Source of the DNA: a virus
IMG/VR virus record: IMGVR_UViG_3300025137_000269
Coordinates: 1-25,092 of that record
Reading direction: 5' to 3' (one strand)
Length of the DNA: 25,092 bases
Part shown: piece after piece, positions 8,352 through 13,695 of the stretch
Layout of the letters: the number at the start of each line of letters is the position of its first letter
Position numbering within the stretch: the stretch's first letter is position 1
Translations under genes and position numbers: made by a program
The notes under the pieces: model-generated
The model's database searches: none
Seen by the model: the letters and a program-made list of their open reading frames with translations, nothing else
What the model was told of the DNA's origin: nothing

Positions 8352-8372
8352 TATATTATCCTAGATAATATA
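8352..8372. promoter_or_regulatory. 21-bp near-perfect palindrome, candidate operator
   Basis: TATATTATC and GATAATATA form a perfect 9-base inverted repeat around a 3-base CTA centre. It lies in the 120-base gap between the zinc-knuckle gene and the 7399-8280 gene, just downstream of a -10-like element. No T-run follows, so it does not look like a terminator. It could be a dimeric regulator site or an RNA hairpin in the leader. Confidence 0.5.
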
Positions 8373-8373
8373 A

Positions 8374-8382
8374 ACTATAGCA
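8374..8382 (-). promoter_or_regulatory. extended -10 promoter-like element
   Basis: On the minus strand this reads TGCTATAGT, an extended -10 form (TGn plus TATAGT). No convincing -35 is seen; TTAACG occurs 19 bases upstream, at the end of the zinc-knuckle gene. It would drive the 7399-8280 gene and everything downstream, with the start point close to or inside the palindrome. Confidence 0.4.
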
Positions 8383-8400
8383 TAAAAAGAAAGCGTGTCG

Positions 8401-9546
8401 TTAAGAAATTAACTTAGGGCGAATTAACTTGGTTGTTTTGTAAATAACTTTTCCATCGCCTTCTTCAATAATAATTTTTTTTCCGTTGTAGGGACTATAT
8501 TCACATTCCTCACTCGGATCAAAAGAGTTGTGTGCTTTGATTGTCGCTTCAAGCTCAACAAATTTATCTAATGATAATTCGTAAAGATTATCGCCACAGA
8601 GTACCCTGTGGTGTGGATCGTCTGTGGTGTTTAAGTATTCATCATCAATCTTCTTATTGAAAGCGGTGTTCCACTTTCCATTGGTTATGAATCGCTCACC
8701 ATCCTCAGTAACCCACTTTAATTTTAAGTTCTCGCCCCAATCAGTCTCTACTTTTTCAAGGTCTAACAACATAGCTCTGACCTTTATTTTTTCTCCAACC
8801 AATCCCAAATGTTTATTAGCGTTTGCTGGTATGTGTATTGCAAGTGACTTGCAAATATCAGAAAACCTTTTATGAACATTGCTTTTAAATTTTGTGCGTC
8901 TTGCAGAGGAATTAATTTCTAAAAGTGACATATCACAAATGCGGTAGTTAAAATCTTTAAAAGGATTAAAGCCCTCATCCATTTTTTTATGTGCTTCGCG
9001 ATTCCACTTTCTAAATGCAGCACTTTTTCTAATTACTTCTCCAACAACGACTTTCATTTTTTCTCGTTCCTTATCCATTTCTATTTCTTCTTTTGTTCTA
9101 CGAATAATTGTCGAGAGCTTGGCATCTAAAACACCATCAGTAAATAACTTAGGCAACTTTTCTTCGTTTGGATATATCTCTTCGAGATAGGCTTTTGCTT
9201 TTTTTATAGCCTTATTGGGATCAGTACACAATACAATTTCATGCTTTTCTCGAAGCCGAATATCTCCAATATCCTCAACATTAGCATCGAAACTTTTTAA
9301 ACAGAAAATTTTGTTTTTTTCACCAGTTGAAATGTAAAAATAAGTATTATTTGGATCTCTTGCATAAAAACGCTTAATGCCAGATCCACCACACCTAGAA
9401 CAATTCTTGGCTCCAGCGCAACCAAAACAAATATCTCGATCTCTTAAATTGTAGCTATGTTTGCCAGATCCGCCACATCTGCTACACATCTTACTGCCTT
9501 TACAGCTTGGGCAAACTTTATCGAACTTATTTAATTTAATATTCAT
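8401..9546 (-). CDS. tandem zinc-knuckle protein with C-terminal OB-like domain
   Basis: A 381-residue protein from the ATG at 9546 (a GTG at 9549 is an alternative). The N-terminus holds two copies, 28 residues apart, of CxxC-x5-CxxCGGSG: Cys 12, 15, 21, 24 and Cys 40, 43, 49, 52. This is a DnaJ-type zinc-knuckle pattern without a J domain. The middle is charged and helical. The last 135 residues (GLVGEKIKVRAMLLDLEKVE, then WVTEDGERFITNG, LDKFVELEATIKAH, KTTKLIRP) resemble the OB-like domain that I recall pairing with Cys-knuckles in phage and bacterial proteins. Nucleic-acid or protein binding is inferred. It is isolated: a terminator and promoter precede it and a promoter follows it. This marks it as a cargo gene set between capsid and decoration genes. 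No ribosome site is clear. Confidence 0.8.
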   Translation of the reverse strand: MNIKLNKFDKVCPSCKGSKMCSRCGGSGKHSYNLRDRDICFGCAGAKNCSRCGGSGIKRFYARDPNNTYFYISTGEKNKIFCLKSFDANVEDIGDIRLREKHEIVLCTDPNKAIKKAKAYLEEIYPNEEKLPKLFTDGVLDAKLSTIIRRTKEEIEMDKEREKMKVVVGEVIRKSAAFRKWNREAHKKMDEGFNPFKDFNYRICDMSLLEINSSARRTKFKSNVHKRFSDICKSLAIHIPANANKHLGLVGEKIKVRAMLLDLEKVETDWGENLKLKWVTEDGERFITNGKWNTAFNKKIDDEYLNTTDDPHHRVLCGDNLYELSLDKFVELEATIKAHNSFDPSEECEYSPYNGKKIIIEEGDGKVIYKTTKLIRPKLIS

Positions 9547-9555
9547 CACATATAT

Positions 9556-9583
9556 ATAATAACAAATGTATAACTATTTGCAA
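9556..9583 (-). promoter_or_regulatory. promoter-like element upstream of zinc-knuckle gene
   Basis: On the minus strand TTGCAA (9583-9578), a 16-base spacer and TATTAT (9561-9556) resemble a sigma-70 promoter. It lies after the capsid terminator and just before the zinc-knuckle start codon. A start point about 6-7 bases below the -10 would fall almost on the start codon, so the transcript may be leaderless. The region is very AT-rich, so chance matches are likely. Confidence 0.4.
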
Positions 9584-9620
9584 GTTTTTATACATACTAA
9601 ATTACATTTATTATAGGCAT

Positions 9621-9646
9621 AAAAAAAGGGCTCCGAAGAGCCCTTT
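9621..9646 (-). terminator. intrinsic terminator after the major capsid gene
   Basis: The minus strand reads AAAGGGCTC, loop TTCG, GAGCCC and then seven T. This is a GC-rich stem with a stable UUCG tetraloop and a U-tract, a textbook rho-independent terminator. It is 40 bases after the capsid stop codon and separates the capsid transcript from the zinc-knuckle gene. Confidence 0.9.
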
Positions 9647-9666
9647 CAGTCAGTAGTTGAGTTATA

Positions 9667-9682
9667 AACCCTACTGTGGGTT
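9667..9682 (-). other. small hairpin just after the capsid stop codon
   Basis: AACCC and GGGTT pair around a 6-base loop, three bases beyond the capsid stop codon and about 20 bases before the terminator stem. It may protect the 3' end of the capsid mRNA. The stem is short, so chance is possible. Confidence 0.35.
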
Positions 9683-9685
9683 CAA

Positions 9686-10603
9686 TTAAGCTCCCTGTGA
9701 ACCATAGATTCCACGCCAGTTAGACCAGCCAAAGCTATATCTTTCTCTAGCTTTGTATCTGATATTACCAGTTGAAAAATCTGGTTCCATGTTGGTTTCC
9801 ATACCTGTTCTTTGGAACATTTTAAGCCCTTCGCCTTGATCTGTAACAGATGTAAGCAAGAAGAACGCATCTGGATCATTCAGATAATGATTGACAGTAT
9901 AGCCACCAGCCAACACGCCTGTGTTTTTGATAGCATTTATGTCGTTATCTGCTGTTCCAGATCTTTGAGGACTGTTCAATATTCTGTCAGCAATAAAGGT
10001 CAATTGTGGTGGAACCACAAGTTTTGAACTTTGTACTGATATTGTTAGTCCACGATCATCTGTGAAGGTAGATATATCAATCAACGCATCTTCTAATGAA
10101 GTTTCATTAAGATCTGCCATTGTTGTTGCTCTGTTCGCAGCAGTTCCGCCACCAGCTAGTGGATGGGCAGTGTTGATTAACGACACGCCATCGCCACCAG
10201 TGAAACTTGAACTGAATGCGTTATTTAGAACATTAGCGCCTTTCACTTCTTTGGTGTTAGCCATAGAGCGAGCCAGTGCTTTTGTATATCTTTTGCCTAA
10301 AGAATCATATAAATTATCCTCTTGAGCTTCTTCAGTTAAAGCAAAAGCCAACGCAATCGTATCATGCGTGTATCTTGCTGTATAACTTTCAGTAGCGTTA
10401 TCGAAAACAACTCCTTGTCCTTCAGATTTAGTAGGTGCAGAACCAAAACCAACGATTAAAACTTCTTCTTCAAAGGCTTTTTGTGAGTCTTCGATAGAAA
10501 AAATTTCGGAATATTCTTGATCGTATTGATCGTATTCCATTCCGAAAAGGCTGTTTAATCCGGGTTCTAGTTCAGCAGCTAATTGTGCTCTTGAAATTGC
10601 CAT
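9686..10603 (-). CDS. major capsid protein
   Basis: A 305-residue protein. Features typical of the HK97-fold / Mu gpT-like capsid group of marine phages are DSLGKRYTKALARSMANTKE, INTAHPLAGGGTAANRATTM, the LVVPPQLTFIADRILNSPQR section, and a C-terminal RYKARERYSFGWSNWRGIYG. The order terminase, portal, scaffold, decoration, capsid supports the call. The acidic N-terminal 60 residues (QYDQEYSEIFSIEDSQKAFE) may form the N-arm. No protease gene is seen in the window and no clear cleavage site is visible. The ribosome site is AGGAGCTAAATA before ATG, and a strong terminator follows, as expected for the most expressed gene. The length is normal for the family. Confidence 0.9.
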   Translation of the reverse strand: MAISRAQLAAELEPGLNSLFGMEYDQYDQEYSEIFSIEDSQKAFEEEVLIVGFGSAPTKSEGQGVVFDNATESYTARYTHDTIALAFALTEEAQEDNLYDSLGKRYTKALARSMANTKEVKGANVLNNAFSSSFTGGDGVSLINTAHPLAGGGTAANRATTMADLNETSLEDALIDISTFTDDRGLTISVQSSKLVVPPQLTFIADRILNSPQRSGTADNDINAIKNTGVLAGGYTVNHYLNDPDAFFLLTSVTDQGEGLKMFQRTGMETNMEPDFSTGNIRYKARERYSFGWSNWRGIYGSQGA

Positions 10604-10614
10604 TATTTAGCTCC

Positions 10615-11202
10615 TTATGCTAGTCCAGCACCTTTCTGTCCCATTATGTGGTTTTGAATCACACAAAGAACATTAGTGTTGGCGGATGCAACATCCGAGT
10701 TATCGGGGTCCTGTGATATATCTAGCGCTTTCAAAGGTAGAGTAGCAGTGGTATTACCAGTGCTCACACCAATTTCAGTGTTAGATTGTCCAGAGTAAGT
10801 GTCGCCAACAGGTGAACCATCAACAATGTCAAAGTTTCCAAACAAGTCAGCTACTGGAAAAGCAGCATTGCCTTGAATTTCAAACACGACATCGGGATCG
10901 TCAATTATGTTAGCAATAATATCCGAAGCAGAAACGCTGCCGGGATAATAGTTTTTGAAGACTTGCTCGCCAGATGTGGGATCGGTATAAGAAACACCAT
11001 TAAACACACCTACGATTGGAACAGTTCCAGAGGCTGCATGTCTACCGAGTACGCCAGCAGTAAGCTGAGTAACCAAGTCGCCTTGGAATATCGGTGTCGT
11101 TGCGCCACTTGCTATTCTATATCGGCTTTGACCGCCAGAATAGGGTGCTCCGCCCATCATACGAACAGGTCTACATCCGAAAGGGGCATCTTTATTTGCC
11201 AT
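10615..11202 (-). CDS. probable head decoration / capsid-associated protein
   Basis: A 195-residue beta-rich protein starting MANKDAPFGCRPVRMMGGAP, with SRYRIASGATTPIFQGDLVT, VPIVGVFNGVSYTDPTSGEQ and VVFEIQGNAAFPVADLFGNF. The RIASG..T.IFQGDLV plus VGVF.GV.Y.D strand set resembles small beta-barrel head-decoration proteins, encoded directly before the capsid gene as here. It is 11 bases from the capsid start and has a strong ribosome site (AGGAGATAAATCCC). I recall this protein as conserved next to the capsid in marine phage contigs. Its exact place in the virion is inferred. Confidence 0.8.
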   Translation of the reverse strand: MANKDAPFGCRPVRMMGGAPYSGGQSRYRIASGATTPIFQGDLVTQLTAGVLGRHAASGTVPIVGVFNGVSYTDPTSGEQVFKNYYPGSVSASDIIANIIDDPDVVFEIQGNAAFPVADLFGNFDIVDGSPVGDTYSGQSNTEIGVSTGNTTATLPLKALDISQDPDNSDVASANTNVLCVIQNHIMGQKGAGLA

Positions 11203-11225
11203 GGGATTTATCTCCTGTTAAAAAG

Positions 11226-11702
11226 TTACTTTTTCCCAAAAGTAACTTGAGTTTCCCTCTTAGCATCATATTTCACATATCGACCATCTTTTGCAGAATC
11301 ATTAAACATGTTGTTGTCTAATGCTTCATTTGCTTTTTGAGTAGCCTCTTCGTAATGAGACCTTCTCTCTTTGATAGTTTCAAGTGGAATCTTCGCTAAT
11401 ACGAGACCCTCGTTATGTACAACGCCAGCCAGTCTACCTTTTTCTTTAGTCGCAAATGCAAAGCCTTTGGGTAATTCAGAGCCTTGAACAAACTCCCAAC
11501 CCTCACGCAATCTATAACTAATGTTATTTGCATCTTCTTGACCAAGATACGACTCCCTTATCCATCGGTATTCATAACCTTCTGGAGCTGGGGGTGTCTC
11601 TAGTTTTCTTACTGGTCGCCAAGGTTTTCTACGAGCTTCTTTATCGTGTGTCTCGGATTCACGCGTGTTTCTGGCAGTGTCCATTCTTTCCATTTCTTCC
11701 AT
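11226..11702 (-). CDS. conserved protein between scaffold and decoration genes
   Basis: A 158-residue charged protein: a disordered N-terminus (RNTRESETHDKEARRKPWRP), then ETPPAPEGYEYRWIRESYLG, ISYRLREGWEFVQGSELPKG, a beta section (AGVVHNEGLVLAKIPLETIK) and a helical end with ETQVTFGKK. The pattern PPAPEGY..RWIR, REGWE.V and QVTFG is familiar from many phages of marine bacteria, uncharacterised, always in this slot. Its ATG overlaps the scaffold stop by one base (TAATG), suggesting coupling and a capsid-assembly role. That role is inference. Confidence 0.8.
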   Translation of the reverse strand: MEEMERMDTARNTRESETHDKEARRKPWRPVRKLETPPAPEGYEYRWIRESYLGQEDANNISYRLREGWEFVQGSELPKGFAFATKEKGRLAGVVHNEGLVLAKIPLETIKERRSHYEEATQKANEALDNNMFNDSAKDGRYVKYDAKRETQVTFGKK

Positions 11703-12625
11703 TATACTGTCTCCCTTTGAGAAATTTTTTGTTTTTCTTTAGCGACTCGTTTTAACCATTCGTCTTCCGACATATTATATGGTTTGAGTCCACGAAGACG
11801 ATCTACTTCTGACTTGGAAAAAATCACGCCATTCTTTTTACCTTGTGTTTTTTGCCGACTTCCAACGGAAGCAGAAGTGACTCTTTGCACAGAGGGTCTA
11901 TCTTCTCTTGTTTCGGCTTTCTTATTGTTTGCCATATCTGGGTAAACATTAGAAATTCTTGTATCTAACTCGTCATAATAATCATTAGAGTCTGGCTCAT
12001 AGCCTTCATTAATAAGATTAAAATGAGTAAAATAAGCATATTGGCTGGCTTCTGCATTTTTTGGATCATCTTGATCGCCATACCAAGGGTTATTTGAAGA
12101 CCAATCCAACGCTTCTCTTGTTGGCTTTGGTGCTTCTTGTTGAACTGTTTGTTGTTGTACTGGCTGTTGAACAACTTGTTGTTCATTAACAGACTGTCTG
12201 TTTTTAGCAACTCTTAGCTTTTCTTTCTGTATAGATAGATCGCTTTTAAGTGTATCTGCCTTAGACATCAGTTCAGCATCTCCAGATGCAACAGCTTTTT
12301 TGTAAAGCTCATCAGCCTGTTGTTCTTTGGCTTGTACCGATTGTTCTTCAGCAACAAATAAATTTTGATTCAGCGTATTACTGTGGTTCCTAAGAGCCAT
12401 AATTTCAGCATCTCTTTCGGCAATCATTCTTACCGCTTCATCTGCTCTTTGTTTTTCAGCTCTTATTTGCTGATTTTTTTTGTTAATTCGTTTAGAGACT
12501 TTTTTCGTGTATTGATCTAGTTCTTCTTCACTAGCAACAGGCTCCCCAACAGGAGCTGGCTGTTCTTCAACCACGCTAACTTGTATCTCTTCTTCTTGTG
12601 TTTGTGCTTGTTGTTCTTGCGTCAT
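11702..12625 (-). CDS. scaffolding-like capsid assembly protein
   Basis: A 307-residue protein. The N-terminal 35 residues are acidic and Gln-rich (QAQTQEEEIQVSVVEEQPAP), residues about 35-150 are a long charged coiled coil (KRINKKNQQIRAEKQRADEA), then a Gln-rich linker (VQQPVQQQTVQQEAPKP), a conserved NNPWYGDQDDP and YFTHFNLINEGYEPDSNDYY segment, and a basic, Lys-rich C-terminus (VDRLRGLKPYNMSEDEWLKR). Coiled coil plus basic C-terminal helix is the usual scaffold plan, the end binding the capsid subunit. Position between portal and capsid agrees. It overlaps the GroES-like gene and its downstream neighbour by one base each. Confidence 0.8.
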   Translation of the reverse strand: MTQEQQAQTQEEEIQVSVVEEQPAPVGEPVASEEELDQYTKKVSKRINKKNQQIRAEKQRADEAVRMIAERDAEIMALRNHSNTLNQNLFVAEEQSVQAKEQQADELYKKAVASGDAELMSKADTLKSDLSIQKEKLRVAKNRQSVNEQQVVQQPVQQQTVQQEAPKPTREALDWSSNNPWYGDQDDPKNAEASQYAYFTHFNLINEGYEPDSNDYYDELDTRISNVYPDMANNKKAETREDRPSVQRVTSASVGSRQKTQGKKNGVIFSKSEVDRLRGLKPYNMSEDEWLKRVAKEKQKISQRETV

Positions 12626-13041
12626 TATAAACTCACTATATCATTTGGATTGAGGATTGTCCCAATAACTTCATCATCGTTGATGATCCTAACCTCTGCT
12701 CCATCTTCCAATTTAAACCTTGCCCCAGCGTATCTTCCGATCAATACCCATTGACCTTCCTCGCACCAAGGCTCTCCATATTTAGCATCACTGTAACAAA
12801 GTGGACCACACTTAACGACATAAGCAACCACAGTTGCCAATTGTTCTTTGTCCATTGTTTCCTTTGTTAGTAAGATACCACCTTTGGTTTCTCCCTTGCC
12901 ACGATAGGGTAAAACCAAAATCTTCCAGCCAGTTGGCTGTGGCATTCGTTCTAGTGCTGACCCATCCAGTTTTTCTGGATTAAGAACTGCGTTCTTAGGA
13001 TCTACATAAGCCGATGCAATCTCTACTTTTGCGTTTTCCAT
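12625..13041 (-). CDS. GroES-like co-chaperonin
   Basis: A 138-residue protein. After a 35-residue leader, residues 37-138 follow the GroES plan: GWKILVLPYRGKGETKGGIL with the mobile-loop motif GGILL at 54-58, a TVVAYVVKCGPLCYSDAKYG strand-loop, EGQWVLIGRYAGARFKLEDG and the closing IINDDEVIGTIL. GroES itself is about 97 residues, so this is longer by an N-terminal extension and a Cys-containing roof insert (Cys 78, 82, 93). A phage co-chaperonin, like T4 gp31, replaces host GroES on GroEL so that the capsid protein can fold. Lying right before the scaffold gene supports that. The N-terminal 30 residues have no match that I know. Confidence 0.85.
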   Translation of the reverse strand: MENAKVEIASAYVDPKNAVLNPEKLDGSALERMPQPTGWKILVLPYRGKGETKGGILLTKETMDKEQLATVVAYVVKCGPLCYSDAKYGEPWCEEGQWVLIGRYAGARFKLEDGAEVRIINDDEVIGTILNPNDIVSL

Positions 13042-13226
13042 TAATTTTCTCTATTAAAGTAATTTTTTATAAAATCTTGTATATTGTATACCGCTTCGAG
13101 CTTTCCTTGCAAATATTTATGATGCTCCATGTCAGAAAGACTGCCACTCATATAGGTTTCTTGTATTTGTTCGAGCTCTTTGTTTAGCTCTTTGCTGAGT
13201 CTTTCAGCAAAATCAATTGAGTCCAT
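13041..13226 (-). CDS. 61-residue helical protein
   Basis: A 61-residue helical, acidic protein: SIDFAERLSKELNKELEQIQ, then GSLSDMEHHKYLQGKLEAVY and a basic end NYFNREN. The SDMEHHKYLQGKLEA part, with the preceding long helix, is a pattern I recall from small proteins between portal and co-chaperonin in marine phages. It looks like two amphipathic helices forming a hairpin, possibly a dimer. Its ATG is three bases from the preceding gene's stop, and its stop overlaps the GroES-like start by one base. The function is unknown. Confidence 0.75.
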   Translation of the reverse strand: MDSIDFAERLSKELNKELEQIQETYMSGSLSDMEHHKYLQGKLEAVYNIQDFIKNYFNREN

Positions 13227-13229
13227 TTG

Positions 13230-13421
13230 TTATCTGACCTTAAAATTTAGTCCTTGTTTAGCAGCTCCACCGCCACGACACTTTACTACTGAGCCACCTT
13301 TTTTCATTTTTGATTTGTTTAAAGCAATTGCTATAGATTGTTTCTTGGGATAGCCCTCTTTTTTTAATAAAGAAATATTGCTAGATATTGCTTTTTTACT
13401 ATTTCCCTTTTTTAGAGGCAC
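13230..13421 (-). CDS. 63-residue Lys-rich protein with KKGGS motif
   Basis: A 63-residue basic protein read from a GTG start: MPLKKGNSKKAISSNISLLK, then KKQSIAIALNKSKMKKGGSV and KCRGGGAAKQGLNFKVR. The GTG is preferred because the family I recall starts MPLKKGxSKK and ends with the KKGGSVVKCRGGG tail. It overlaps the 3' end of the upstream Lys-rich gene by 23 bases in another frame. The N-terminal half may be a helical hairpin (SSNI..L...G.PKKQ.IAIAL), and the tail is Gly/Lys-rich and flexible. Related KKGGS motifs occur in two other proteins of this window. Nucleic-acid binding is likely from charge only. Confidence 0.8.
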   Translation of the reverse strand: MPLKKGNSKKAISSNISLLKKEGYPKKQSIAIALNKSKMKKGGSVVKCRGGGAAKQGLNFKVR

Positions 13422-13695
13422 TTTTTTTCTTTTTTGTTACTTTCTTAACTACTTTTTTAACTGTAGATTCTGTTTTCTTAACAACTTTCTTAGGCTTGGG
13501 AGCTTCTTTAACAACTTCTCCAAGCGCTTCTTTTTCAATTCTTGCCATTTTCTTGGCAATCCTTTCCATGTTTTTGTTGTGAGCTTCTGCTTTTTCAGAT
13601 ACTGCTTTCGCCATATCAGCAATTTCTTGTTCTCTGTCGGCTTTCTTTTGTTCACGCAGTTTTTCTGCTGCTTCTTTTATATAAGATGTTGTCAC
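13399..13695 (-). CDS. 98-residue histone-H1-like Lys-rich protein
   Basis: The first 60 residues are a charged helix (AAEKLREQKKADREQEIADM, then AKAVSEKAEAHNKNMERIAK). The rest is a Lys/Pro/Ala/Val tail (APKPKKVVKKTESTVKKVVK) closing with KKKKSASKKGK. The tail resembles histone H1 C-termini and bacterial AlgP/HU-like extensions, which bind DNA without sequence preference. It is directly after the portal gene, sharing only the stop/start border, and its end overlaps the next gene. It could help compact packaged DNA or travel in the virion. Role inferred from composition. Confidence 0.75.
   Translation of the reverse strand: MTTSYIKEAAEKLREQKKADREQEIADMAKAVSEKAEAHNKNMERIAKKMARIEKEALGEVVKEAPKPKKVVKKTESTVKKVVKKVTKKKKSASKKGK

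Noticed and set aside
9605-9616. TATAAT-like -10 box (minus strand CCTATAAT) just after the terminator
   Set aside because: No -35-like sequence lies at the right distance; the site is within the T-run and AT-rich tail, so chance is likely.
9812-10325. Two plus-strand open frames opposite the capsid gene
   Set aside because: They are shadows of the well-supported capsid gene and have no ribosome site or family resemblance.
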